This document shows, piece after piece, positions 17,931 through 27,580 of a DNA stretch of 64,000 bases. This stretch comes from Bacteroidales bacterium. Lineage in GTDB: Bacteria; Bacteroidota; Bacteroidia; Bacteroidales; Lentimicrobiaceae. Positions within the stretch are counted from its first letter, which is position 1. Each line of letters opens with the position of its first letter. A program made the translations under genes and the position numbers. A model generated the notes under the pieces. That model saw only the letters and a program-made list of their open reading frames with translations. It searched no databases and was not told the DNA's origin. The stretch covers positions 1 through 64,000 of the forward strand of contig JAEUTG010000044.1 of the NCBI GenBank assembly GCA_016788045.1, written 5' to 3'.

Positions 17931-20900
17931 TTAAACAATCAGTTTATGTCCGCACCTGGCGCAAAACTTTGCTCCGGGTTTTAACGCAGCACCGCATTTC
18001 GGGCAGAACATAGAGCCATGCAGATTGGTTTCTGCTTTTACAGCCGGCCGGGATGGTTGTACCACATTTTGCGTTAGGGGAGCTGCATCCAGGCGTTTTT
18101 TATGTTTGCTTCTGCGTCGCAATAACAGTAACAGCATTAAAAGAATCAAAATGCCGGCTAATGACCCCAGCGCAATTTTCTGGTATAGCGGATTTTGCCA
18201 GACAGCCAGCGGGGAATTCTCTTCGGTTACAGCTTCGACAGGCACACTCTCAACAGCTGGCAATGTTTTAATCTCCTCGTTTGCCTTTGCCGTGGATTCA
18301 TTCAGCGATGCGGCACCCTTTTTCAGGTATCCGGCAACAGCATTATAGTCTTTTGCTGCACTGGCCGACCGGCTTTCAGCATAAGCCAACGCATTTACGG
18401 TGAGCAATGCCATCTGGAAGTTATAATCAGAGGATGCCGAAAAAACTGAACCTGCGCCAGCCGGATTGTATCCTCCGAGTTTTGAAACCTTCTCAGCATT
18501 GGTTTGGAGCCAGTTTTCACAGGCGAGGGATGCTGCAATGGCCTTATTAATATTTTCGACCGGAAGCCGGCCATTCTGAAGTGCAAGATCCAGATTCTGA
18601 ATACCGGCAATACCGGGTACAGCAACACCACCCGGTAAGTCTGCTGCCACAGCCTCATTAAAGAAACTGAACGAATAATGCGGCTCAGTTTGTTCACTCA
18701 CCAGCACTCCCTGGGTTACACTGCGATTGGCAAAATCGAACGCACCACGGGCTTCGCACCAGAGATTGTGATAACGCCACAACTCCTCACAAAACTTAGT
18801 GCCGGTATAGGCCGCGTCGGTAACTTTATTGAAATTTTCAAGTGCTTTCAGATGTTTTTTTACGCTTGCCCAATTCAGGGTTTTCACATCGTAAATGATA
18901 ATGGCACTTTTAATTACCACATCCCTGAAATAGTCCCAGTCGGCCTTGTACATTTCCATATTAAAGCGCGAAGAGGCTATATCCTGATAATAGCTCCGTA
19001 TTTCAGTTGAACGATCGCGCAGGGCCAGCTGCAGTTGAGGATAAATGGCATGCACCTTTTCGGGTGGCTGTGCCAGAAATTTATCCACTTCAGCGCGCAG
19101 TCCGGCATAGAATGTTTTACGGAGTTTTTCAACAATCAGATCAGGTATTGGATTTGCACCTGACAATGCATCCGAAATTCCGCCGGTAAGCTGATCAAAA
19201 ACATAGGCTGAAACAGCGTTGGAGGCCTGACCCATCATGCGATAATAGGCAGCTGATGCTTTGTTTTTATTTGGGGCATCAGAAGCCAGAACGTTCTTTT
19301 TAATCAGATCCAGAATAATCCGGCGTGTGCCTGTTTTCTGATCAACCCCCTTAAGATAACTCCAGACTCCCAGATCGATTTTCATGCCGATTTTTGCCAG
19401 TGAATCGCTTACTTTATCAAAACCCACTTTTTTACCGAGCCTTTCTGTTATCTTAAACTGTTCGTTGGCCAGGTCCCAGGCCATTTTGAGCAATGCCCAG
19501 CCATTTTCGATGATTTCCTTACCGGTATCGCCCATAAACCGGGCGGTACCTTTGGCATTTGTCATCAGCATTCCTATTATATGAAGCTTTTCCTCAACAT
19601 AAACAGCATCGGTATGGCTGCCCGATACGAGCACCCGTTCCATGTTAAGAAGCTTTGTCAGCACTTCCTCCTTGTAATTAAAAGAACTCATGCCCTTGCC
19701 GGCAAAAGTGCCATCATCGGCCGGTAAATTACCTGAGGCATCGGCGCCGGCCGACAGCAATCCAAGTACCTCGCTGAGAGCTCCGGTACGTTTACCGGTA
19801 AGATCAGAAATTTTAGCCTGAAGCGTTTCAATGGCTACCTTGCGGTCGTAACCGCCCGAGTACAGCCGTTTTTTTCCTTCAAAATCCCTGACAATCAGTT
19901 TAAACCTTCCGTTTGCATCTGTTATGGTGGTAAATCCACCTTTTTCGTTTTCGAGAAAGGTCATCAACAGTTTGCGGTCTTTTTTAAAGTACATTTCGAA
20001 CATCCTTAGAAATCCGGCTTTGTCGAAATTGCGTGAAGGCAGGAAAACCATCGCATCGTTGAGGGGCGTTTTTTTGTTGGGGACGCTCAGGAAATATTCC
20101 GGAAGCAGGGCATAAACACTGCTCTCGAGGTTATAATATTCAAGCTGCGGCAAAAGCACTTTATAGGGAAATGGCTCAAGACCGGCTTTCAACAGATACA
20201 AATCCTGCTCAAGTGTTTTGAAAACAGTCAGATACGAAAGAGTTGATTCAGCCTTCCCCTTTGATGAAGTGTAGTTTGCCTTAATGATAAACAAGTCATA
20301 ATTCTCGATAAGCGCCCCTGTATTTTCGCCCCTTTTTTCGGCACCGGCTTTAATAACCGGCACCTCAAGTTCGGCCACTGCATTGCCTGAAGCATCGGTT
20401 ACTGTTTGCATCGAAATCACTTTAAAGCTTTTGGGAATTTCCCAGCTGAATGCTTTGCCCGAAACGGGGACACCGTTTTCATCTTCGTAATGAAAAACTG
20501 CTTTCGTGCGGCTTCTTCCATCTCCGACAACTTCCTTTTGCGAAAAAACGATACCGGTTTTTTCAAATTTCAGATCTTCCTGTTTATCGCCTTCGTCTGT
20601 TCCGCCATTTGTCCGGCGACCTGCATATTCAAAAAGGATCGGTGGAACGTACACAAACACCCCGTTCCTGGGCATCGGCATATAGGCTGATGGCATGCCT
20701 TGTTCACGGATGTTGAAATTTTCGAGGTATTTGGTTTCGCTTTCCGGAGGCCCAAGGTAGGCTTTCATAAAGCCGGTCATGCCGGCCATTTTACCCATGG
20801 CATCGTTAAACTCGGTAAAATTTTCGGTGGTAAACATAATTGTATTTCCAACCTCCTGGCTGGCGCCCGCTTCACCAAAAACACCCTGTCCGCCGCTGCT

Positions 20901-21518
20901 TATATCAAGATACCAGTCGCTTTGCCCGGTTATATCGCGTCCATAATACATCCCCGGAATAATATTTCCGTTGGGGCTGTCAGATTCTTTGCTGATTTCT
21001 ATTTTGGCTTTTCCTTTTACTCCATTCAGTTCGCATACGATATACACAAAATTATCGCCGTCCTTTTTCGGGATAAGGGCAATCGGGTTAAGCCCTTCCT
21101 TAATCGTTTCCATGGCGATATCGGTAGCCAGTTTCTGATTCGCCTGATAATTGGTTGATCCGGCTGACCGGCCGATGAATTTCTGCATGAATTTAAACAT
21201 GAAATAAACCATGCGTTGCGATGATTTGATGGGCGTTCCGAACATAGGACTTGTAAACCTGATCATGGCTACGCCTTCATCCATTTGCGCAATGGTATCG
21301 TCCAAAAATCCCGAGCTTACACGTACCTTCACTTTTCCGGAAACGGTAGGGATCACCTGCCCGTCGGCATCACGGGCAGCTATTACCAGAGTGGTATAAT
21401 CTATGCCATCGCCGGGCATACTGAGTTTCCCGGGTTGAACATCAAGCCAGAATGCCTGTTGCGGAAAAACAAACAAAACCATGACTGCAAACCCGATTGA
21501 TAAGAGTAATTTTTTCAT
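17931..21518 (-). CDS. Large exported Ig-like membrane protein with C-terminal zinc ribbon
   Basis: 1195 residues. A signal peptide (1-20) precedes Ig-like segments at about 25-100 and 330-400 (Big-1-like, VTDASGNAVAELEVP) and a carboxypeptidase-regulatory-like segment near 540 (DANGRFKLIV). Long helical stretches (about 600-1050) follow, then a membrane helix at about 1128-1150 (LGSLAGILILLMLLLLL), a basic stop-transfer RRRSKHKKR and finally a zinc ribbon MFCPKCGAALKPGAKFCARCG in the last 23 residues. The bulk is therefore outside the inner membrane and the ribbon inside. I do not recognise a function. It is preceded by a 68-residue membrane protein gene 5 bp away. Confidence 0.82.
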   Translation of the reverse strand: MKKLLLSIGFAVMVLFVFPQQAFWLDVQPGKLSMPGDGIDYTTLVIAARDADGQVIPTVSGKVKVRVSSGFLDDTIAQMDEGVAMIRFTSPMFGTPIKSSQRMVYFMFKFMQKFIGRSAGSTNYQANQKLATDIAMETIKEGLNPIALIPKKDGDNFVYIVCELNGVKGKAKIEISKESDSPNGNIIPGMYYGRDITGQSDWYLDISSGGQGVFGEAGASQEVGNTIMFTTENFTEFNDAMGKMAGMTGFMKAYLGPPESETKYLENFNIREQGMPSAYMPMPRNGVFVYVPPILFEYAGRRTNGGTDEGDKQEDLKFEKTGIVFSQKEVVGDGRSRTKAVFHYEDENGVPVSGKAFSWEIPKSFKVISMQTVTDASGNAVAELEVPVIKAGAEKRGENTGALIENYDLFIIKANYTSSKGKAESTLSYLTVFKTLEQDLYLLKAGLEPFPYKVLLPQLEYYNLESSVYALLPEYFLSVPNKKTPLNDAMVFLPSRNFDKAGFLRMFEMYFKKDRKLLMTFLENEKGGFTTITDANGRFKLIVRDFEGKKRLYSGGYDRKVAIETLQAKISDLTGKRTGALSEVLGLLSAGADASGNLPADDGTFAGKGMSSFNYKEEVLTKLLNMERVLVSGSHTDAVYVEEKLHIIGMLMTNAKGTARFMGDTGKEIIENGWALLKMAWDLANEQFKITERLGKKVGFDKVSDSLAKIGMKIDLGVWSYLKGVDQKTGTRRIILDLIKKNVLASDAPNKNKASAAYYRMMGQASNAVSAYVFDQLTGGISDALSGANPIPDLIVEKLRKTFYAGLRAEVDKFLAQPPEKVHAIYPQLQLALRDRSTEIRSYYQDIASSRFNMEMYKADWDYFRDVVIKSAIIIYDVKTLNWASVKKHLKALENFNKVTDAAYTGTKFCEELWRYHNLWCEARGAFDFANRSVTQGVLVSEQTEPHYSFSFFNEAVAADLPGGVAVPGIAGIQNLDLALQNGRLPVENINKAIAASLACENWLQTNAEKVSKLGGYNPAGAGSVFSASSDYNFQMALLTVNALAYAESRSASAAKDYNAVAGYLKKGAASLNESTAKANEEIKTLPAVESVPVEAVTEENSPLAVWQNPLYQKIALGSLAGILILLMLLLLLRRRSKHKKRLDAAPLTQNVVQPSRPAVKAETNLHGSMFCPKCGAALKPGAKFCARCGHKLIV

Positions 21519-21523
21519 ATTGA

Positions 21524-21730
21524 TCAGTTTTGATAGCGGTCAGGAATTGAGTTATACTCTTTTTCAACGGCTGATTTTTTAGGAAGACCCTGATACCAGT
21601 AGTATCCGAAAGTGCCTATCAAAAGGACCACAAGAATGAGAATCAGCATAAGACATCCGAAACAGCAACCCCGTTTCTTCTTTTTGACTGGTTTTTCCGG
21701 TTGTCCCTGTTCTGTCTGAGGGTTTGTCAT
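21524..21730 (-). CDS. Small single-pass membrane protein
   Basis: 68 residues. A charged N-terminus (PEKPVKKKKR) leads into CCFGC and a membrane helix (about 27-46), ending in a short external tail. It is the first gene of the leftward group and ends 5 bp before the 1195-residue protein starts. Its tight linkage and plausible topology support it as real. The CCFGC at the membrane face could be a metal or acylation site, but that is speculation. Confidence 0.65.
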   Translation of the reverse strand: MTNPQTEQGQPEKPVKKKKRGCCFGCLMLILILVVLLIGTFGYYWYQGLPKKSAVEKEYNSIPDRYQN

Positions 21731-22269
21731 AAGCGCATTGTTAAATCGTTCAGAAAATTGTTTTAAAAAGACAGGCTACTGAGCTGAGGGTGGAGAGTGT
21801 GGGATTAACATGGAATATTTATCATTAACAACTGTTTATCAGTAGTTTGCCACTTATATCGGAAACTATTTGATATGTCGGAAAGGTACGATATGAGAAT
21901 ACAATTGTCAATAAATCCGTCACTATTTTTAACAGTATTTTAACCGGAAAAGCAGCTGTGAGCAGCCTTTCGGAAAACTAACACAAGTATAGGTTCCCGC
22001 AGATGATAAAAAACACCGGCAGTGATTTGGGCCATAAAAACATGACATAAATTTAAGCACATTTTAATGCAGAGAATTGGACTCTGTTAACTTATTGTAT
22101 ATCATTTTGTTGGATAAATTTGAGTGAATATATGTTAAGAATCTTCATGAGTACATGTAATTGTATATCTGCAAATTACAATTGAAAAAAATTGCGCCCG
22201 GGTTCTTTTTTTTGTTTGTTATTTGAATAATTTGTTTCTTTGCAGCCTCAAACCAAAAAAAGAGAAAAA
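21731..22269. other. Divergent intergenic region between the zinc-ribbon island and acpP
   Basis: About 540 bp, AT-rich and without a gene. It must hold the promoter of the leftward zinc-ribbon group, which I could not locate, and the acpP promoter listed separately. No repeat or RNA element was recognised. Confidence 0.6.
22211..22242 (+). promoter_or_regulatory. Candidate acpP-fabF-rnc promoter
   Basis: TTTG at 22211-22214 and TTTCTTTG at 22235-22242 are spaced by 20 bp and match the -33/-7 consensus except for one base in the -7 (T for A). An alternative -7, TAATTTG at 22228-22234, is one base short. The start codon follows 28 bp downstream of the first candidate. Confidence 0.4.
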
Positions 22270-22506
22270 ATGTCAGACATTGCAACAAAAGTAAAAGCTA
22301 TCATAGTTGATAAGCTTGGCGTTGATGAAAATGAAGTTACTCCCGAAGCAAGTTTCACCAACGATTTAGGTGCAGATTCTCTGGATACCGTAGAACTGAT
22401 CATGGAATTCGAGAAAGAATTCAACATTGCTATCCCTGATGATCAGGCAGAAAAAATCGGTACAGTAGGTGATGCCATTGCCTACATCGAAAACAACACC
22501 AAATAA
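22270..22506 (+). CDS. acpP: Acyl carrier protein
   Basis: 78 residues, the usual length. The phosphopantetheine attachment site is Ser37 in GADSLDTVE, in an acidic four-helix protein. It carries the growing acyl chain in fatty acid and lipid A synthesis in the cytosol. The start is the ATG at 22270 (MSDIATKVK); the frame extends ten codons upstream to 22240, but that stretch lies in the promoter region. It is 12 bp from fabF, and the acpP-fabF-rnc order is typical. Confidence 0.97.
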   Translation: MSDIATKVKAIIVDKLGVDENEVTPEASFTNDLGADSLDTVELIMEFEKEFNIAIPDDQAEKIGTVGDAIAYIENNTK

Positions 22507-22518
22507 GGAAAAACCTGA

Positions 22519-23772
22519 ATGAAGTTACGACGAGTAGTAGTAACCGGACTAGGCGCTCTTACTCCATTGGGCAATACTGTCCCAGAATACTGGGATGGTT
22601 TGGTCAATGGAGTAAGCGGTGCTGACCGTATCACACGGTTCGATGCAAGTAAGTTTAAGACTCAGTTTGCATGTGAAGTCAAAAATTTCGATCCGTTGAA
22701 ATTTTTCGACCGGAAAGAACTCCGCAAGTACGATCCCTATGCCCAGTACGGTATTGTTAGTTCTGACGAGGCTATTGCCGATGCCGGAATTGTACCGGAA
22801 AAACTCGACCTCGACCGTATTGGTGTTATCTGGGCTTCCGGAATCGGCGGCCTTGTTACCTTTCAGGATGAAGTAAGCGATTTTGCCAGAGGCGATGGAA
22901 CCCCGAGGTTTAACCCCTTCTTTATCCCAAAAATGATTGCAGACATTACTGCAGGTCACATCTCCATCAAACATGGTTTCCGTGGCCCCAATTTTGCCAC
23001 GGTATCAGCCTGCGCTTCTTCTGCCAATGCCATCGTGGATGCGTTCAACTACATCCGCTGGGGAAAAGCTGATATGTTTGTCTGCGGTGGTTCCGAAGCT
23101 GCTGTCAATGCCCCGGGTGTTGGTGGTTTCAATGCCATGCATGCCATCTCTACCCGCAACGATGATCCCAAAACCGCCTCCCGTCCTTTTGATAAAGAAC
23201 GTGATGGTTTTGTAATCGGCGAAGGTGCAGGCGCTTTGATTCTTGAGGAACTGGAACACGCAATCGCCAGAGGGGCAAAAATATATGGTGAGGTTGTTGG
23301 CAGCGGATTAACCGCTGATGCTTACCACATGACTGGTCCCCATCCCGATGGAGACGGAGCCCGCAGGGCAATGAAAGCTGCCATCGAAGAGTCCGGCCTG
23401 AGCCTGACAGATATTGACCACATCAATACCCATGGTACTTCTACCCCTTTGGGTGATATCGCTGAAACCAAGGCCATTACAACCTTGTTTGGTGATCACG
23501 CTCCCAAAATCAACATCAACAGTACCAAATCAATGACTGGTCACCTGCTGGGTGCCGCCGGTGCCATTGAGGCCATCGCCACTATCCTGGCTGTACAAAA
23601 CGACCTCATTCCTCCAACCATCAACCATTCTACCGACGATCCCGAAATCAACAACAACCTCAACTTCACATTCGATAAGGCTGTTAAAAGAACCGTCAAT
23701 GCTGCCATCAGCAACACTTTCGGCTTCGGAGGTCACAACGCTTCTATTCTCATCAGGAAATTTGTGAAATAA
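22519..23772 (+). CDS. fabF: Beta-ketoacyl-ACP synthase II
   Basis: 417 residues. The enzyme condenses malonyl-ACP with acyl-ACP in chain elongation. The Cys-His-His triad is visible: Cys in TVSACASS, His in INTHGTSTPLGD and His in SMTGHLLGAAGA. The C-terminal NTFGFGGHNA is also conserved. Length and start (MKLRRVVVTGLGALTPLG) match the family. It is followed by rnc with two bases between. Confidence 0.97.
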   Translation: MKLRRVVVTGLGALTPLGNTVPEYWDGLVNGVSGADRITRFDASKFKTQFACEVKNFDPLKFFDRKELRKYDPYAQYGIVSSDEAIADAGIVPEKLDLDRIGVIWASGIGGLVTFQDEVSDFARGDGTPRFNPFFIPKMIADITAGHISIKHGFRGPNFATVSACASSANAIVDAFNYIRWGKADMFVCGGSEAAVNAPGVGGFNAMHAISTRNDDPKTASRPFDKERDGFVIGEGAGALILEELEHAIARGAKIYGEVVGSGLTADAYHMTGPHPDGDGARRAMKAAIEESGLSLTDIDHINTHGTSTPLGDIAETKAITTLFGDHAPKININSTKSMTGHLLGAAGAIEAIATILAVQNDLIPPTINHSTDDPEINNNLNFTFDKAVKRTVNAAISNTFGFGGHNASILIRKFVK

Positions 23773-23774
23773 GT

Positions 23775-24518
23775 GTGGTTGCTCTGAAATTAAAACCGCT
23801 CAGGTTTTATCTTTCCGGTGAAAAACATTTTTTTGAAGCCATAAGAAATATTTTCGGGTTCTACCCCGGAAATATTTCTTTGTATAAACTCGCCTTCACC
23901 CACAAATCACAGGCTGAAGAACTTCACAACGGAATCAGGATCAGCAACGAACGCCTCGAATTTCTTGGTGATACCGTGCTGAGTACCGTAGTGGCCGATT
24001 ACCTCTTCAGGATGTTCCCCTTCAAGGATGAAGGCTTCCTCACCGAAACCCGTTCAAAAATTGTCAGCCGCACCCAGTTGAACAAACTTTCCCTCAAATT
24101 GGGCGTTGACCAGCTTATTATACATACCCAGGATAAAAACAATGTTTACAAATCGATAAAAGGTGATGCTTTTGAAGCACTCATCGGAGCAATTTATCTG
24201 GATAAAGGATATGATTTTACCCGTAAAATACTTATTAACAGGGTTATAAAGAATAATTTCGATCTCAATGAACTCATAAATACTGACCTGAATTTCAAAA
24301 GCCGGCTCATTGAATGGGCCCAGAAAGAAAAAATGCCCATGGAATTCGTGGTGGTAAAAGAAGTTGGAGCCGGGTACCAGAAACAATACATCGTTAATGT
24401 TATGGTAAACAATGAGCTTGCCGGAACCGGAAGAGATTACTCCATCAAAGGTGCTGAACAGAATGCCTCAATGAAGGCTCTTGAATTCTTTGGTATAAAC
24501 GGCAACACGAAAAGCTGA
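23775..24518 (+). CDS. rnc: Ribonuclease III
   Basis: 247 residues. The catalytic domain has NERLEFLGDTVLS and the second acidic site GDAFEALIGAIYLDKG. A dsRNA-binding domain follows from about residue 170 and ends GAEQNASMKALEFF. It processes rRNA precursors and double-stranded RNA. The start is a GTG at 23775, directly after the fabF stop, which implies translational coupling. The order acpP-fabF-rnc is conserved in Bacteroidota. Confidence 0.95.
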   Translation: MVALKLKPLRFYLSGEKHFFEAIRNIFGFYPGNISLYKLAFTHKSQAEELHNGIRISNERLEFLGDTVLSTVVADYLFRMFPFKDEGFLTETRSKIVSRTQLNKLSLKLGVDQLIIHTQDKNNVYKSIKGDAFEALIGAIYLDKGYDFTRKILINRVIKNNFDLNELINTDLNFKSRLIEWAQKEKMPMEFVVVKEVGAGYQKQYIVNVMVNNELAGTGRDYSIKGAEQNASMKALEFFGINGNTKS

Positions 24519-24643
24519 ATTCACTGAATCCTGATTTCTTTCGTATCAAAGGTTCTTGCACGACCACCTGAATACTCAGCCTTATCAAAGACAGATAAAC
24601 TGCTAAAAGCAAACTGTTCAGTTAAAGAACAGCCTTACAACAA

Positions 24644-24674
24644 TTTACCAGAATATTAAAGATTAGTACATTTG
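24644..24674 (+). promoter_or_regulatory. Candidate promoter of the IPExxxVDY gene
   Basis: TACATTTG at 24667-24674 is a perfect -7 element. TTTA at 24644-24647 lies 19 bp before it as a near-consensus -33. The ATG follows 15 bp downstream. Confidence 0.5.
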
Positions 24675-24689
24675 CATTAAAGTCTGATT

Positions 24690-25145
24690 ATGGCAAAACG
24701 AAAACTGATCAGTGAACCTGACCTTTTTCCCGATCTGTTCATTTTCGGGATCACCAGTCAGTTGAAAGATTACCGCCTGGCATACTATGTCAACCGCGAT
24801 TGTAATTTCATGCTGACAAAACTTGAAGATCTGCCATTATTTATCGAGAAAGAAGAAATAACCATCAATTACAGCCTGTATGCTTATGTCAATACAGCCC
24901 AGCATCTGAATTATTTTCTTCTCATAAACAACAACGAGGGCAACAGGATTTTGCCCAATTCGAAACAGGCTGATTATTTGCTGCTGGTTAACGGACAAAC
25001 CGGAACCCTGAATGCTGCTGATCTTATTGCGGATCTGAGAAAAATTCCCGGGGTGCAGTTTGCCTTCAGTATTGAAAAAGAAAAAATTAAAAATCTTGAT
25101 GGGATTATGTCTGATCTGGAACTTCACCTTGTGGAGAATAAATAA
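24690..25145 (+). CDS. IPExxxVDY-family protein
   Basis: 151 residues of unknown function. This small cytosolic family lies after rnc in many Bacteroidota genomes, which is my main reason for the call. The naming motif is degenerate here (ILPNSKQADYLLLVNG, near residue 90). It has its own candidate promoter although it follows rnc by 171 bp. No membrane segment or catalytic motif is visible. Confidence 0.75.
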   Translation: MAKRKLISEPDLFPDLFIFGITSQLKDYRLAYYVNRDCNFMLTKLEDLPLFIEKEEITINYSLYAYVNTAQHLNYFLLINNNEGNRILPNSKQADYLLLVNGQTGTLNAADLIADLRKIPGVQFAFSIEKEKIKNLDGIMSDLELHLVENK

Positions 25146-25217
25146 TGGCCGGGCTGACAGGGTCTATTCAAATCCATTTGATTCCGTGAATTGACAGGAT
25201 CGGTAACAACCTCTGAT

Positions 25218-27509
25218 ATGGTACGTGAGAATACTGGCAAAGCCATACTTTCAGCTCTGATATTAAGCATGTTATTGTTGATGAATGCGCGGATTGTCCA
25301 TTCACAGACCAAAGACCTGAAACAATTTCCTGCTTCGGTTTCAACGCCGGGACTAACCCTGAGCGGAGGAGGTGCCAAAGGGCTGGCCCACATCGGGGTA
25401 TTGCATATTCTCGATAGCCTTGGCATTGAAGTAAAGTGCATCTCTGGTACCAGCATGGGCAGTATTATCGGTGGCATGTATGCGGCTGGATACAGTGCCC
25501 GGGAAATCGAGGAATTTGCCACCACCATTGACTGGGAAATTCTGTTTTCACCTCGGCCAGCCCTCGATTACCTGCCACCACAGGAACGGAACAGAGCCGG
25601 AAAAAGCATCCTTGAACTTTCGGTTGACGGCAGGAAGATAAAGCTGCCGACCGGAGCCATTGAAGGCCAGCAATTATGGAATACCCTGAATGAGATTTTT
25701 CTTCCAGTATACAGAATCACAGATTTCGAACAATTACCGATTCCCTTTGCCTGCGTTGCCACCAATGTTGAAAACGGAATGCCGGTGGTTATGAAATCGG
25801 GTAACCTCTCAGGGGCTATCAGGGCATCCATGGCAATTCCGTCCGTTTTTACAGCTGTTAAACGCGACAGTCTGAAGCTGATCGATGGTGGAGTGGTAAA
25901 AAACTTCCCGGTAAGTGTTGCCAAAGATCTGGGTGCTGATTTTGTGATCGGAGTAAATGTTTCACAAGGGCTACGGACTGCTGAACAACTGAATACCCCG
26001 GTTGATATCATCTACCAGATGGGATTTTATGTTGATGCCCTGAACTTTGAGAAAGATAAAGCCCTTGCTGATATTTATATTGAGCCTGACCTTACCGGTT
26101 TTTCTGCAGCCAGTTTCACCAGTGCTGCTGAGATTATTGAACGGGGAAAAACCGCCGCGCGGAACAACCTGGAGCAGTTAATCCGTCTGGCTGAAATTCT
26201 GAATTCTTCAAAACAAAAGAATCCCGAAGCTTCAAAACCTGATTTTACGAAGGTTTTTATCCTCAATAACATTGAAATCACCGGCAACAAACAAACCGGC
26301 AAGCCATTTATCAAAGGACGTCTGCAGTTGCTCCCGGGAGATACCCTGAAAGCTGCTGATTTCTCCAGGGCAGTAAACCGGCTGTTTGCTACCAACAACT
26401 ACGAAAAAATAAATTACTCCCTGACACCCTCATCCGACAAAAACAAGGTACAATTGAACCTTGATGTTAGTGAAAAACCGGTCAACCGGCTGTTGTTAGC
26501 GGTTAACTTTTCATCCTTCAACGGAATAGGTCTTATTGCCGGTTGGAAATCCAGCAAATTTCTGATCGACAACACCAATGCCTATGCCAGAGTCCTGATC
26601 GGTAAAAATCCGGCCTATGAAGCCGGAATCTCAGCTTTCACCAGCTACAACCAGCAGAGCTGGATAAACCTGACTTCCAAAGGTTTTTCCCTGGAATTTC
26701 CTGTTTACGAAAACTTCAACATAGTATCCAACTACCGGCAGTCGAGGGTTGAATTTATTCTGGCCGGCAATACCATTACCGGGCAAAACAGTTACATCTC
26801 GTTCGGAACCTCCTTCTTTCTTCAGAACCTCAACCCCAAAATACTTTCAGGACTGACCATCAAAGGGCATAACAATGGCTTTGAAAGTTTCACAAGCTGG
26901 ACCCACCATACCCTGAACCGGAATGCATTCCCGCTGAGCGGAAAAAAAATCAGACTGAGACTATCCGTGTTTCACAACCAGAACCCTGACCTTACCGCAA
27001 CCAACTACGAAGGCGATGCAGTCTCATTGAGTGAACTTGATATCCATATAAACACCTTCATCCAGTCCATCCTGAGCTGGGAATCCTACATACCTGCAGG
27101 AAACAAAACCACCCAGCTTCTGCGCTTTCAGGGTGGATACAACTTCAGCAATGACGGAAGTTTCATCAATAGCTTCAACGTGGGAGGCACCTCAGAATTT
27201 CTCAGCAAGCAGTTTCTTTTCAGCGGGATCAATGAGTATGAAATCATTACCAATGCTTTAATCTCAGGGGCCTGGGGATTGCAATACCATATCGGCAGCA
27301 ATGTTTATGCAACAGGACTAATGAATGCCCTGGCCTATGATTTTTCCCTTGATAAACTCCCTCAGGCAACCTACAACCGGAATATCGTGCTGGGAACCAG
27401 CCTCAGTCTGGGCTACCTCTCACTGCTCGGCCCTATTGAACTCACCTTCTCCTACAGTCCTCAAACAGATGCCATCATCGGATATGTCAACCTTGGCTGG
27501 TCATTCTGA
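25218..27509 (+). CDS. Patatin-like phospholipase with POTRA and outer-membrane barrel (type Vd-like)
   Basis: 763 residues from the ATG at 25218, which gives a good signal peptide (VRENTGKAILSALILSMLLL). A TTG 27 bp upstream is open but unlikely. The patatin domain has the oxyanion glycines SGGGAKGLAHIG, the nucleophile Ser in GTSMG and the Asp of DGG, forming the Ser-Asp dyad. A POTRA-like segment (about 345-425, FILNNIEITGNKQTGKPFI) and a beta-barrel of about 330 residues ending in an aromatic (VNLGWSF) follow. The architecture is that of PlpD/type Vd outer-membrane phospholipases common in Bacteroidota. It is likely inserted by BAM, with the lipase in the periplasm or at the surface. Confidence 0.92.
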   Translation: MVRENTGKAILSALILSMLLLMNARIVHSQTKDLKQFPASVSTPGLTLSGGGAKGLAHIGVLHILDSLGIEVKCISGTSMGSIIGGMYAAGYSAREIEEFATTIDWEILFSPRPALDYLPPQERNRAGKSILELSVDGRKIKLPTGAIEGQQLWNTLNEIFLPVYRITDFEQLPIPFACVATNVENGMPVVMKSGNLSGAIRASMAIPSVFTAVKRDSLKLIDGGVVKNFPVSVAKDLGADFVIGVNVSQGLRTAEQLNTPVDIIYQMGFYVDALNFEKDKALADIYIEPDLTGFSAASFTSAAEIIERGKTAARNNLEQLIRLAEILNSSKQKNPEASKPDFTKVFILNNIEITGNKQTGKPFIKGRLQLLPGDTLKAADFSRAVNRLFATNNYEKINYSLTPSSDKNKVQLNLDVSEKPVNRLLLAVNFSSFNGIGLIAGWKSSKFLIDNTNAYARVLIGKNPAYEAGISAFTSYNQQSWINLTSKGFSLEFPVYENFNIVSNYRQSRVEFILAGNTITGQNSYISFGTSFFLQNLNPKILSGLTIKGHNNGFESFTSWTHHTLNRNAFPLSGKKIRLRLSVFHNQNPDLTATNYEGDAVSLSELDIHINTFIQSILSWESYIPAGNKTTQLLRFQGGYNFSNDGSFINSFNVGGTSEFLSKQFLFSGINEYEIITNALISGAWGLQYHIGSNVYATGLMNALAYDFSLDKLPQATYNRNIVLGTSLSLGYLSLLGPIELTFSYSPQTDAIIGYVNLGWSF

Positions 27510-27526
27510 AAAAAATCAGAATTTTC

Positions 27527-27557
27527 TTGACTTTTGTGTTATATAATTCTAACTTTG
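27527..27557 (+). promoter_or_regulatory. Promoter of the membrane protein/XRE pair
   Basis: TTG at 27527-27529 and the perfect -7 element TAACTTTG at 27550-27557 are 20 bp apart. The start codon lies 23 bp downstream. Confidence 0.6.
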
Positions 27558-27580
27558 TGTTAGATTTAAATAACATTATC

